This document shows positions 1 through 7,754 of a stretch of DNA of 64,000 nucleotides, piece by piece. The position numbers and the translations under genes were made by a program. The notes under the pieces are model-generated. The model worked only from the letters and a program-made list of their open reading frames with translations. It made no database searches and had not been told where the DNA came from. Each line of letters begins with the position of its first letter. Within the stretch, counting starts at the first letter, position 1. The stretch covers positions 124,001-188,000 of the forward strand of contig NZ_FNDC01000002.1 of NCBI RefSeq assembly GCF_900099655.1. Direction: 5' to 3'. Origin of the DNA: Planococcus glaciei. GTDB taxonomy: Bacteria; Bacillota; Bacilli; Bacillales_A; Planococcaceae.

Positions 1-1
1 T

Positions 2-352
2 ACTTTATACAAGCCGGACCCTTCACATAAAGCGATTCCGGGTTTTGTCTACGGCGGATTGATTGCTTCGCTGATCGACTGCCACGGAACCGGTTCAGCA
101 TCGCTCGCCCTGCACCGGAAAAATGGTTTTGAACCCGGAAGCGGGGAAGAGCCGCCGCGTTTTGTCACAGCGTCTCTCCATGTGGACTTTGTGAAACCGA
201 CACCCGAGGGAATCGTTTTGAAAGCGGTTGGGCATGTGGAAGAAATCCACCCGAAGAAATTTAAAGTGAAAGTGGAAGTATTTGCGGATGACTCGATCTG
301 TGCCACTGGAGAAGTAACGGCCGTGGTTATGCCGCAATCGTTCGGAAAATAA
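2..352 (+). CDS. PaaI/hotdog-family thioesterase, 5' end cut by window edge
   Basis: The reading frame is open from the first bases of the window to a TAA at 350-352, so the N-terminus lies outside. The visible 116 residues fit a small hotdog-fold acyl-CoA thioesterase of the PaaI/4HBT type: a G-F-V-x-G-G-L-I-A-S-L-I-D-C-H-G segment near residue 14 looks like the central hotdog helix, followed by the beta-strand run ending in ATGEVTAVVMP. Such enzymes hydrolyse acyl-CoA thioesters in the cytosol. A weak hairpin lies downstream. Substrate cannot be told. Confidence 0.75.
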   Translation, partial: TLYKPDPSHKAIPGFVYGGLIASLIDCHGTGSASLALHRKNGFEPGSGEEPPRFVTASLHVDFVKPTPEGIVLKAVGHVEEIHPKKFKVKVEVFADDSICATGEVTAVVMPQSFGK

Positions 353-387
353 GCTATAAAACATAAGAAGAATCTCCTCATAATTAC

Positions 388-419
388 GCACACTTCATCC
401 TGGTAGTGTGCTAAAATTT
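388..419 (+). terminator. weak intrinsic terminator after thioesterase gene
   Basis: Arms GCACACT (388-394) and AGTGTGC (405-411) form a hairpin with a 10-nt loop, followed by a broken run of T. The stem is short, so termination may be partial. Confidence 0.4.
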
Positions 420-534
420 TATAACCTAGTTTACTGGTAAGAATACATAGCTTTATAGTATAATCAAGGAGTTCTTTGAAAGTAATTGAAAGTTTTCACG
501 ATTGAGATTTCATAAGTAAAGGGAGCGAATGAGG

Positions 535-1593
535 ATGAAATATGGGTTTTGGTTGCCGATTTTCGGCGGATGGCTACGCAATGTAGAAGATGAGAAGATG
601 CCGGCAACATTTGATTATGCCAAACAAGTCGTACAGTCAGCTGAAAAATGGGGCTACGATACCACCTTGATCGCTGAACTGAACTTGAACGATATAAAAG
701 GGATGGAAGCTGATTCACTCGAAGCTTGGTCTACAGCGGCTGCGTTGGCGGCTGTTACGGAGAAAATCGAGATTATGACAGCGATTCGCCCGGCTTTCCA
801 CAATCCGGCTGTCACGGCGAAAATGGCTGCCAATATTGACCAGATTTCAAATGGCCGTTTTACGCTGAATGTCGTATCGGCTTGGTGGGCGGAAGAAGCA
901 CGCCAGTACGGCGGGGAATTCACCGAGCACGATGAGCGGTATGACCGCACAGACGAATTTTTGCAGGTCGTCAAAGGCATGTGGTCCGAAAAAGAATTTT
1001 CATTTAAAGGAAAGTACTACGATATCCAAAATGCACGCTTGGAACCGAAGCCGGTTCAATCACCCAATCCGATTCTTTACGCTGGCGGAGAAAGCCCGCG
1101 CGGCAAAAAGTCGATTGTGGAATCGTGCGATGCGTATGTAATGCACGGCGGAACAGTAGAAGAAATCAAAGCAAAAATCGAAGACATGAAAAGATTGCGC
1201 GCAGTAGCCGGAAAAGCGCCGCTGCAATCGTTCGGCATGGCCGCTTATGTGGTTTGCCGTGACACTGAGGAAGAAGTAAAAGCGGAATATGCCCGCATCG
1301 TCGATATGAAAGACGCCAGCGGCTATGTCGGCTACAACGATTTTGTCTCAAAATCACAATTGGAGCAGCAAGTGAAGCTGGAGGATTATTCCGTATCGAA
1401 CCGCGGCCTGCGCCCGAATTTGATCGGCACGCCGGAACAGATTGCTGACCGTATTCTGGCTTACGAAGAAGCGGGACTGGATTTATTGCTGCTGCAATTT
1501 TCACCGCAGCTGGAAGAAATGGAGCGCTTTTCAAAACAGGTAATGCCGTTAGTGGAAGAGAAACGGCGAGCTTTGGAAACATTGTCTAACTAG
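535..1593 (+). CDS. LLM-class flavin-dependent monooxygenase (SfnG/SsuD-like)
   Basis: A 352-residue luciferase-like (bacterial luciferase/alkanesulfonate monooxygenase) protein. The start region KYGFWLPIFGGWLRN, the motif NGRFTLNVVSAWW with EEARQYG, the EHDERYDRTDEFLQVVKGMW block, YAGGESPRG and LIGTPEQIADRI are typical of reduced-FMN dimethylsulfone/alkanesulfonate monooxygenases, so an oxygenolytic reaction with FMNH2 from a separate reductase is expected. ATG 535 is chosen because it lies 9 nt after AAAGGGAG; ATG 529 in the same frame is only 3 nt away. It is followed after 11 nt by an ATP-grasp gene, implying one operon. The true substrate is unknown; no S-box was seen upstream. Confidence 0.85.
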   Translation: MKYGFWLPIFGGWLRNVEDEKMPATFDYAKQVVQSAEKWGYDTTLIAELNLNDIKGMEADSLEAWSTAAALAAVTEKIEIMTAIRPAFHNPAVTAKMAANIDQISNGRFTLNVVSAWWAEEARQYGGEFTEHDERYDRTDEFLQVVKGMWSEKEFSFKGKYYDIQNARLEPKPVQSPNPILYAGGESPRGKKSIVESCDAYVMHGGTVEEIKAKIEDMKRLRAVAGKAPLQSFGMAAYVVCRDTEEEVKAEYARIVDMKDASGYVGYNDFVSKSQLEQQVKLEDYSVSNRGLRPNLIGTPEQIADRILAYEEAGLDLLLLQFSPQLEEMERFSKQVMPLVEEKRRALETLSN

Positions 1594-1604
1594 GAGGAAC
1601 CCAC

Positions 1605-2555
1605 ATGACTGAAAAAATATATGTAATTCACGAAAACGAAGAATGGACTACGCATCTTTTTAAACGCCTGGATGAATTGGAATTGCCATACGAAGACTGG
1701 TTTATCAACGAAGGATTGGTTGATTTGACTGAAGCGCCGCCGGAAGGCGTATTTTACAGCCGGATGAGTGCGTCTTCCCATACCAGAGGCCACCGATATG
1801 CGCCGGAATTGACGGAGTCCTTGCTTGCATGGCTTGAGCACCATGGCCGGAAGGTTTTTAACGGCAGCCGCGCCTTGCGTTTGGAAGTCAGCAAAGTCAA
1901 TCAGTATATGGCATTGAACGCTGCAGGCATCCAGACGCCGAAAACGATTGCTGCCAACGGCAAAGAGCAAATCGTGAAAGCTGCGGAAAAACTGGGTGAG
2001 TCTTCTTTCATCATTAAACACAACCGTGCCGGCAAAGGGCTTGGCGTGCAATTGTTCCATTCGATGGAAGCGTTGCATGAATACTTGAACGGCGGCGGTT
2101 TTGAACCGTCGATTGATGGAATCACCTTGGTACAGCAATACATCCAGGCGCCGGAACCGTTTATCACACGCTGTGAATTTGTCGGCGGCAAATTTGTCTA
2201 TGCCGTACAAGTAGATACATCAGAAGGCTTCGAACTTTGCCCGGCAGATGCATGCCGCATCGATGATTTGTTCTGTCCGGTCGGCGAACAGGCGGAAGAA
2301 AAACCGAAATTCCAAGTAGTGGAAGGATTCGATGATCCGATTCTTGCAAAATACGAAGAATTCCTTCGCCAAAACGGGATTGCAGTTGCGGGAATCGAGT
2401 TTATCCGCAATGCAGAAGGCGATATTTTCACATACGATGTCAACACAAATACCAATTACAATGCAGATGCCGAAGCTGCCCATGGCACATACGGCATGCT
2501 GGAACTTGCCACCTTCCTCGGCAACGAGCTGAAAGGCGCAAAAGTTACTGCATAA
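1605..2555 (+). CDS. ATP-grasp family ligase, RimK-like
   Basis: A 316-residue ATP-grasp protein. Visible elements are a pre-ATP-grasp N-terminal part, lysine 138 in FIIKHN with the glycine-rich loop RAGKGLGVQ (141-149), the hinge-type segment LVQQYIQAPEPFITRCEF, and late metal ligands E265 (AGIEFI) plus D278/N280 (TYDVNTNTNYN). Family members join a carboxylate to an amine or thiol through an acyl phosphate, often adding an amino acid. It has a good RBS (AGGAGG) 11 nt after the flavin monooxygenase stop, and a terminator follows, so the two form a closed two-gene unit. No product can be assigned. Confidence 0.8.
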   Translation: MTEKIYVIHENEEWTTHLFKRLDELELPYEDWFINEGLVDLTEAPPEGVFYSRMSASSHTRGHRYAPELTESLLAWLEHHGRKVFNGSRALRLEVSKVNQYMALNAAGIQTPKTIAANGKEQIVKAAEKLGESSFIIKHNRAGKGLGVQLFHSMEALHEYLNGGGFEPSIDGITLVQQYIQAPEPFITRCEFVGGKFVYAVQVDTSEGFELCPADACRIDDLFCPVGEQAEEKPKFQVVEGFDDPILAKYEEFLRQNGIAVAGIEFIRNAEGDIFTYDVNTNTNYNADAEAAHGTYGMLELATFLGNELKGAKVTA

Positions 2556-2562
2556 AACACGG

Positions 2563-2591
2563 GCATCGCTGAAATCAGCGATGCTTTTTTT
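2563..2591 (+). terminator. intrinsic terminator of the monooxygenase/ATP-grasp operon
   Basis: GCATCGCT (2563-2570) pairs with AGCGATGC (2577-2584) across a 6-nt loop and is followed by a run of T. Confidence 0.9.
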
Positions 2592-2659
2592 GGTTTAAGG
2601 CGAATGGGTTAAGGGGAAAATTAAGTAGTGGGATTCGATCTAGAAAGGAATGGGTGATT

Positions 2660-2848
2660 ATGGAGAAAGAACGCAACGAGGAAGAGCTAATCGAAGCGGA
2701 AGAGCTGGAAGAAGCAGCAGCGGAGCCGGCGGAAGACGATTCGCGTTTTGATAAGATTTACAGCAAGGTGGCTTCAAACCGCTATGAAAATCTGCGGACA
2801 AGCTATATTGAAAACAAAGCGAAAGAACTTCGGAAAAGAAAAAAGTAA
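2660..2848 (+). CDS. small charged hypothetical protein
   Basis: A 62-residue protein starting MEKERNEEELIEAEEL. The first half is strongly acidic (Glu/Ala rich, likely helical) and the last part is basic, ending in KELRKRKK. ATG 2660 follows AAAGGA by about 10 nt; a GTG two codons earlier is possible. No signal peptide or membrane segment. I do not recognise the family. It converges with the next gene and shares its terminator hairpin. Confidence 0.6.
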   Translation: MEKERNEEELIEAEELEEAAAEPAEDDSRFDKIYSKVASNRYENLRTSYIENKAKELRKRKK

Positions 2849-2884
2849 AGGTCGGGTGCCGGTGCACTCAATCTTTACTTTTTT
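2841..2884. terminator. bidirectional terminator-like hairpin between convergent genes
   Basis: AAAAGTAAAG (2841-2850) pairs with CTTTACTTTT (2873-2882); an inner GTGC/GCAC stem (2856-2859, 2864-2867) extends it. A and T tracts flank it on either side. The stop codon of the plus-strand gene lies inside the stem. Confidence 0.55.
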
Positions 2885-3167
2885 CTGCTTCTTCCGCTAC
2901 TACAAAAGCCAAGTCATCGTTTCCGAAAATCTGTAACACTTCCAGCATAGTTGCGGTGCCGACTTCAATTTCTGCCGGATCGGTTTTCGTTTCTTCCACC
3001 ACGTTCAACAGCGCCTCATTTGTTGGCTGATGCGGATAAGCACGTGTATAAAGTGCAACAGGGTCAAGGTCGTGGTTGAGGCACCAATGCACAAAGAGCC
3101 GAATCATCGTATCTTCATCCTGCTGGTATTTCTTGATGATGTATTCATCGCGGTTTTCAAATTCCAT
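2868..3167 (-). CDS. uncharacterised acidic protein
   Basis: A 99-residue soluble protein (MEFENRDEYIIKKYQQDEDT...). The start is ATG at 3167 because AAAGGA lies 8 nt upstream on the minus strand; the longer open frame upstream has no RBS. Predicted mostly helical, with a conserved-looking FVHWCLNHDLDP segment and an acidic C-terminus. No known catalytic motif is visible. Probably a lineage-specific conserved hypothetical. Confidence 0.65.
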   Translation of the reverse strand: MEFENRDEYIIKKYQQDEDTMIRLFVHWCLNHDLDPVALYTRAYPHQPTNEALLNVVEETKTDPAEIEVGTATMLEVLQIFGNDDLAFVVAEEAEKSKD

Positions 3168-3300
3168 AAGGCACATCCTTTCACAGATTCTTTGTCCGTT
3201 ATACCATATCTGGCGAGACAATTCGAGTGGATGCATGGACTTATGCGGTTTTTTCCTCTAGAATGAAGCCGAGAGATATGATAGCATCGGAGGGTAAAAA

Positions 3301-3981
3301 ATGAAATTACTTCAAGTGAGAAAGGGACAACTCGTCTATTTTAATAACGAGTTACATAAAGTCTACTCCGTGAAGCCGTTAGCAAAAAAATCCGTCTTGA
3401 TGTTCCGGTTGAAAGACATGGAACAGGTAGCGAGCAAAGCGGAGCAGGTATCATACTACAAACCGAAACACCTGGATTCGTTCCTGTTCCTGGGCGCGCG
3501 TTATACGCTTCGGGACGACATTCCGGCAGAGCCGGGCGGCTATATTTTCATCACGAAACCGGATCCGGATTATATGGATCATTATTCGCTGAATGAATTT
3601 GAAAAAGTCGAATCGGTTGAAGGAAAAGACGTGGTAACCACACGCCAAAACACAGTGAAGTTCAGAGAATTCTTTGTGATGGTACCGGGTGAAGAACCTG
3701 GCAGCAACGATATCACCTATTTCGATAAAGCCAAGGTGGCACCGGAACAATTGGACGAAGACGCTCTGCTGGAAGAAAAGCTGAGAGAAGAAAATGCCAT
3801 CAAACCTTCTATCGGAGATGTTTACTTGAACTTGGATAATGGTGCAACGGCAATGGTCGTCGCTATTGAGCAGGATATTGTCACTATGGGAACAGGCGAT
3901 AAATTGACTTTCCATGCCTTATACAAATCCGACAGCTGGAATTACTTGTATTCCATTAACAGTACGGACAGTGATCTGTAA
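3301..3981 (+). CDS. uncharacterised 226-residue protein
   Basis: The frame starts at ATG 3301 after a GGAGGG ribosome binding site. The product (MKLLQVRKGQLVYFNNELHK...) has no signal peptide or membrane helix. The N-terminal 45 residues look like a small SH3/KOW-like beta-barrel (RKGQLVYFNNELHKVYSV), and a second similar stretch occurs near the C-terminus (IGDVYLNLDNGATAMVV), so it may contain two small beta-barrel repeats around an acidic linker. Function unknown. Its TAA stop lies within the degenerate left end of the repeat element that follows. Confidence 0.7.
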   Translation: MKLLQVRKGQLVYFNNELHKVYSVKPLAKKSVLMFRLKDMEQVASKAEQVSYYKPKHLDSFLFLGARYTLRDDIPAEPGGYIFITKPDPDYMDHYSLNEFEKVESVEGKDVVTTRQNTVKFREFFVMVPGEEPGSNDITYFDKAKVAPEQLDEDALLEEKLREENAIKPSIGDVYLNLDNGATAMVVAIEQDIVTMGTGDKLTFHALYKSDSWNYLYSINSTDSDL

Positions 3982-4498
3982 GCAAGAAGACTTAAAAAGG
4001 ATGACGATGTATAAAACCAACCGGGCCGGCCACTTCGCTTTCCGTGGGCTTAGCTTCAGCCTCCTCGCCGCTTTGAAAACCCGCTGCTCCTGCATCGCTG
4101 CGCTAGCTTCGTCGCAAAGACATGGCCTCACTAACTTCGGCCAATGTCTTGCCTGCGGGGTCTTCAGCTTTCGCTGTCCCACAGGAGTCTCCGTGGTCGG
4201 ACCGGTTGGCGGCGTCTCTCTTTGATTCGATTGTGAACGTGAATCGGATTGTAGCCTAAATAGATATTCCAAAGAGGAAAAGCGATACCTTTGGATAGCC
4301 TTCACTTCTAGGATCCGAAGTGAAGGCCGGCGACTCCAGCGGGATAGCGAAGTGCCGAAATCCACTCGGGACGTTAGTTCCGAGTTAGTTCGGCGCGAGC
4401 CCGCGGAACGCGTCCGGCTGAAACGGAGGATCCGGTATTTTCCTCTAATCGGATATTTATTCAGCTATCGTGTGTAAAATTTCTTTTGTCTACAAGTT
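3976..4498. repeat. structured intergenic repeat element, copy 1
   Basis: About 520 bp without a credible gene. It aligns along most of its length with 50514-50968: a shared left part (ACCAACCGG, CCACTTCGCTTTCC-GTGGGC), a GC-rich hairpin block around 4150-4195, a central block (CCGGCGACTCCAGCGGG, about 4327-4344), the GTTCGGCGCGAGCCCGCGGA block near 4390, and a right end TTTGTCTACAAGTT (4485-4498). Copy 1 carries roughly 85 bp (about 4068-4150) absent from copy 2. The left terminal repeat is degenerate. The long open frames inside are by-products of GC-rich hairpins. Confidence 0.85.
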
Positions 4499-4500
4499 CA

Positions 4501-4528
4501 AAAGGATGGCCCTTGGGCCATCCTTTTT
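4501..4528. terminator. terminator hairpin abutting repeat copy 1
   Basis: AAAGGATGGCCC (4501-4512) pairs with GGGCCATCCTTT (4515-4526), with T tract to the right. It lies just past the stop of the minus-strand gene at 4533 and 2 nt beyond the right end of the repeat. Confidence 0.8.
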
Positions 4529-4532
4529 GCTT

Positions 4533-5237
4533 TTATTCGGGTTCAACGATATGGAATTCCGTCAGCATCGCATAGAAGCGGGCACCGTGTCCTTCGGCTG
4601 CTTCGAGGAAATAGCGTTCAGTGATGACGAAACTTCCGGATTGGCCGTTGCTGATGACGTAGGCATGGACAACGGGATCATTCCCTTGCTGACCGCCATT
4701 TGCAATGCCATGAAGCTGGTAACCTTGTACCGGTTTCGCCACTTGCTCGACTTCCTGCAAATCCGGGAATTCCGCTTTCAATTCGGCTTCGAATTCCTCC
4801 ACTAAAACTTCCGGTGCGGTATCCGGTACATGTTCAATCGTCATGGACACTTCCGGGAAATTCTCGGGAAGCTCTTCTTTAGTGGTGATGGCATCCGGTT
4901 TATCGCCTTCGCCGCTCACCATTTTGTATCGCTCTTCGTCGATGTAGATGATGTAATCGCAATCTTTGCCCTTATTCAAATGCATCAATACTTTTTCTTC
5001 TGTGCCTTCAATTTGGACAACGACTTCTTTTTCTTCTTCAAAATTTTCCTTAAATGGTGCTTTTTCCTCTTTTTCCTTTTCTCCGGCTTCGACTTTGTTG
5101 CCTTCGGCTGAAAGGGCCTCTTCGGGTTGCGTACTTTCTTTCGACGGGTTGTTCCACATGTCGCTTTGAAAACTGAATAGCATGAGCAGAATGGCTGCTG
5201 CAGCAAACAAGAAAAGAAGCAGGGCTTTTTTCATCAT
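4533..5237 (-). CDS. exported or membrane-anchored hypothetical protein
   Basis: A 234-residue protein with an N-terminal hydrophobic segment (residues about 3-24) after MMKK, lacking a lipobox cysteine, so it is probably a signal anchor or a cleaved signal. A Glu/Lys-rich low-complexity stretch (about 30-70) follows, then a globular domain of about 165 residues with mixed alpha/beta pattern (MTIEHVPDTAPEVLVEEFEAEL...). RBS GAAGGAG precedes ATG 5237. I do not recognise the domain. Confidence 0.7.
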   Translation of the reverse strand: MMKKALLLFLFAAAAILLMLFSFQSDMWNNPSKESTQPEEALSAEGNKVEAGEKEKEEKAPFKENFEEEKEVVVQIEGTEEKVLMHLNKGKDCDYIIYIDEERYKMVSGEGDKPDAITTKEELPENFPEVSMTIEHVPDTAPEVLVEEFEAELKAEFPDLQEVEQVAKPVQGYQLHGIANGGQQGNDPVVHAYVISNGQSGSFVITERYFLEAAEGHGARFYAMLTEFHIVEPE

Positions 5238-5290
5238 GGCCGGTGACTCCTTCCTTTTATTCTTTCGTTGCTAAATCTCCCGGTTCTCAT

Positions 5291-6556
5291 TCATAGAATC
5301 GAACTTTTTACTTCCAGCGGAACCAAGGCTTTGGTCCGGTCAATAAATACAAAGGCGTCGTAGCGGCTGGCGATGCGAGAAGGGACGTAATTGCCATGCG
5401 CTTCGTGTTCGGGGTTGTAGACGACCCCGATTGCCCGGTGCCCGGTCCAGCGGTCGAAGGAGGTAAAGTTGCCGGAATCGAACAGCAGGTATTTATCATG
5501 GGGTCCGGTGCGGTGCAAAATTTCTTCCCACGAATTAACGCGGGCAGGAGGAACCGCCATCACTTCATACGGAACACCCCAGGCTTGAGAAGCGATAACA
5601 GTGCCTTCATAGGTGCCGAATCCGACAGCGAAAACATCTTCCGGCCGGTTTTGCTCACGCAGAACCTGTCCGACATTCAGCATGCCGTCGTTTCGCATAT
5701 CGGTCGCCCTCGCATCTCCGATATGGGTATTGTGCTCCCAGATGATGATTTTGGCGTCCTGTCCATGGTAGTCACGGACTTCGTTGATCGCTTCGACCAT
5801 GTGTTCATCCCGGATGTTCCAGGAGATTTCGCCGCTTTTCACCATGGCCCGGTAGTAATCTTCCGCATTTTTCGTAACCAGCGCATTGATTTCCAAGTTC
5901 AGTCCGCATTCTTGCTCGTCCCGGTAGTGCTCTTCGTTTGCACGAATGGAGGCCAGCAGTTTTGACACTTCGTCCACGCAAACGGTGGAGAAGTTCGCTG
6001 AGGAAATGGCGTAGCCTTCCGGTTCCCGGTTGAACGGCTCAAAGCAGGAAAAAGCTTTTTTCGCGAGTTCCAGGTCGGCTCCGGCCGGATTGGTATGGGC
6101 CAGGTAATGGACAACTTCGTCCATGGATTCCCACAAGCTGTAAATATCAATGCCATAAAATCCGGTTTTTGTCTCGCTTTTTTCATTATGCAGTTTCAGC
6201 CAATCGATAAACGCCGCAATTTCTTCGTTGGCCCACATCCAGGTCGGCCAACGGGTAAAAGCTTGCAGCACCTCACGCGCCGTCTTTCCGCCATGCCCGT
6301 AGCCTTTAATGAAACGATTGACTTGCTGGGAAGATGGCCAGTCACCTTCTACTGCAATGAGTGTAAAGCCTTTTTCCCGAATCAGGCGTTTGGATAATTC
6401 TGCACGGATGGTATAAAACTCGGAAGTTCCATGGCTCGCTTCCCCAAGCATGACAATCTTGGCGTCGCCAATTGCTTCAATAATCGGCGCTAAGTCTGCG
6501 GGAGAATCAAATGGTTGGGCGTGTATGCTGACCGCTTCTTCAAGTGATTGTTCCAC
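5291..6556 (-). CDS. erythromycin esterase family protein
   Basis: A 421-residue member of the EreA/EreB-like esterase family. The conserved LGEASHGTSEF (E39, H42), AVEGDWP (E70), the central GFYGIDIYSLWESM and WEHNTHIG (E274, H275, H278) match the residues proposed for catalysis in this family. Ere proteins open the macrolactone of erythromycin, but many chromosomal Bacillales homologues have no shown macrolide activity and are annotated from fold only. No signal peptide. It is a lone gene between two minus-strand neighbours with an ordinary start (MEQSLEEA). Confidence 0.85.
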   Translation of the reverse strand: MEQSLEEAVSIHAQPFDSPADLAPIIEAIGDAKIVMLGEASHGTSEFYTIRAELSKRLIREKGFTLIAVEGDWPSSQQVNRFIKGYGHGGKTAREVLQAFTRWPTWMWANEEIAAFIDWLKLHNEKSETKTGFYGIDIYSLWESMDEVVHYLAHTNPAGADLELAKKAFSCFEPFNREPEGYAISSANFSTVCVDEVSKLLASIRANEEHYRDEQECGLNLEINALVTKNAEDYYRAMVKSGEISWNIRDEHMVEAINEVRDYHGQDAKIIIWEHNTHIGDARATDMRNDGMLNVGQVLREQNRPEDVFAVGFGTYEGTVIASQAWGVPYEVMAVPPARVNSWEEILHRTGPHDKYLLFDSGNFTSFDRWTGHRAIGVVYNPEHEAHGNYVPSRIASRYDAFVFIDRTKALVPLEVKSSIL

Positions 6557-6640
6557 GTGGAAAACTCCTTTCCAACTCGCTTGTTACTCCTACTGTTCCC
6601 GCATCTGCACATCTAAAACAAGAGCTGGAAAAAGGCAGAT

Positions 6641-6666
6641 AAAAAACACCTGCTAAAAAGCAGGTG
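6641..6666 (-). terminator. intrinsic terminator of the YjdJ-type GNAT gene
   Basis: CACCTGC (6647-6653) pairs with GCAGGTG (6660-6666); the A tract at 6641-6646 becomes a U tail on the minus-strand transcript. Confidence 0.85.
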
Positions 6667-6671
6667 CTGAA

Positions 6672-6941
6672 TTATTTTGCCAAGACATCTTGAAATTCCG
6701 GTGTTTTTTCAATAACAGAGTGGGCAAATGGGCATTGCGGATCAATGGTTTTGCCTTCATTGCGTGCATATTGCACGACTTGCTCGACCAGTTTTTTTCC
6801 CATACCTTGTCCTTCCAGCTGGGGCGAAACTTCGGTGTGGTCCACCGTCAACACATCACCATTTGGCATATACGAAATAAATCCAAGTTCCTCTGAATCT
6901 TTCACGACGACGAATCGATTATTGTCTTGTTTGATATCCAT
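6672..6941 (-). CDS. YjdJ-type mini-GNAT N-acetyltransferase
   Basis: An 89-residue minimal GNAT domain. EVSPQLEGQGMGKKLVEQVV is the acetyl-CoA pyrophosphate-binding loop (Q/R-x-x-G-x-G/A), and the C-terminal IDPQCPFAHSVIEKTPEFQDV is typical of the YjdJ/GTLF3B subfamily. These small enzymes bind acetyl-CoA but their acceptor is generally unknown. RBS AAAGGAGG precedes ATG 6941. A lone gene with its own terminator. Confidence 0.85.
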   Translation of the reverse strand: MDIKQDNNRFVVVKDSEELGFISYMPNGDVLTVDHTEVSPQLEGQGMGKKLVEQVVQYARNEGKTIDPQCPFAHSVIEKTPEFQDVLAK

Positions 6942-7115
6942 TCAGCTGCCTCCTTTGGTTTGCTTTCCTTTCAGTATTCCCGGTTTAGCGTAAGTTATTC
7001 AAGTAATTGGGTTTGTTTGGAAAAAGAATTGAATTTTCAGTCTGAAAAGATCATACTGGGGGCATAAAGCCGGTGAGGAGTAATTTCAAGCCAAGAGTAT
7101 AAGGAGGGAAGCTTT

Positions 7116-7202
7116 ATGGAGAGCATGATTCACACCGAACACTTGTCAAAGCATTACAAACTCTCATTCCATATGATAAAAGCAGTTCACAGAAGTAGTT
7201 AA
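7116..7202 (+). pseudogene. 28-codon ORF resembling the N-terminus of an ABC transporter ATPase (relic)
   Basis: A very good RBS (AAGGAGGGAAGCTTT) precedes ATG 7116, but the frame stops after 28 codons. The peptide, with IHTEHLSKHYKL then IKAV, matches the usual opening of exporter-type ABC ATPases (M-I-x-T-E-x-L-S-K-x-Y-K), and similarity ends before any Walker A motif. Most likely the 5' remnant of a deleted ABC gene, or a small peptide gene born from it. The rest of the 6942-7261 gap holds no other gene. Confidence 0.45.
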
Positions 7203-7220
7203 CCCCAAATTTAAGCACAT

Positions 7221-7253
7221 AAAAAAAGACCCTACACATGTAGGGTCTTTTTT
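7221..7253 (-). terminator. terminator of the cold-shock gene
   Basis: AAAAAAAGACCCTACA (7221-7236) pairs with TGTAGGGTCTTTTTT; A and T tracts on both sides make it bidirectional. It lies just past the cold-shock gene stop on the minus strand. Confidence 0.9.
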
Positions 7254-7261
7254 AGCTACTA

Positions 7262-7462
7262 TTAAGCTTTTTGAACGTTAGTAGCTTGTAGGCCACGTTG
7301 TCCTTGTTCAATTTCAAACGTTACATTTTGACCTTCGTCTAAAGATTTGAAACCTTCGCTTTGGATTGCTGAGAAATGTACGAATACGTCATCTCCTGCT
7401 TCACGCTCGATAAATCCAAAACCTTTTTCTGCATTAAACCACTTAACTGTACCTTGTTCCAT
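7262..7462 (-). CDS. cold-shock protein, CspA family
   Basis: A 66-residue single cold-shock domain. RNP1 (KGFGFIE, residues 13-19) and RNP2 (VFVHF, about 26-30) are intact, and the start [18 protein letters not shown] is classic for Bacillales CspB/CspC/CspD. Acts as a single-stranded nucleic-acid chaperone in the cytosol. RBS GGAGG is 8 nt before ATG 7462. The upstream region has a long AT-rich leader of more than 100 nt before any other gene, as usual for post-transcriptionally controlled csp genes. Confidence 0.95.
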   Translation of the reverse strand: MEQGTVKWFNAEKGFGFIEREAGDDVFVHFSAIQSEGFKSLDEGQNVTFEIEQGQRGLQATNVQKA

Positions 7463-7670
7463 AATTGTTGCCTCCTGGTGCGGCTATCCACACAATGTGT
7501 TACTATCCTTGCTCAAATACCTTAGACGAAAAACAAAATTTATTCTCAATCTGAAAACGAACAAAAATAATTCTTTATTAGACTAACAGATAGTTGATAA
7601 AATGGAAAGCAAAGAGCCTCGATTCAATTACTCAAAATGGATTTCATTCTATAAATACAGATATACACTA

Positions 7671-7709
7671 AACTACCGGTAGCCCAACATTCAGCTGTCG
7701 GTAGTTTTT
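7671..7709 (+). terminator. terminator-like hairpin upstream of catalase gene
   Basis: AACTACCG (7671-7678) and CGGTAGTT (7699-7706) with a T tract on the plus strand. No plus-strand gene lies upstream, so it may end a short untranslated RNA from the csp/catalase gap or merely insulate the catalase promoter. Confidence 0.4.
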
Positions 7710-7731
7710 AATTTGTACCGTAAAAGGGTAT
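7704..7731 (+). promoter_or_regulatory. possible sigma-B promoter of the catalase gene
   Basis: GTTTTT (7704-7709), a 16-nt spacer and GGGTAT (7726-7731). The -10 matches the general stress sigma factor consensus; the -35 and spacer are less good. It would start transcription near 7738, supporting the start codon at 7755. Confidence 0.4.
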
Positions 7732-7754
7732 AGCTCATGGTAAGAGGTGAGGAC

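Noticed and set aside
352-534. S-box or other riboswitch upstream of the flavin monooxygenase
   Set aside because: No conserved S-box core or terminator directly before the gene; only a weak hairpin closing the preceding gene.
3914-4365. Open frames of 103 and 148 codons on both strands inside repeat copy 1
   Set aside because: They lie in GC-rich hairpins, lack RBS and are not kept in copy 2, so they are by-products of the repeat.
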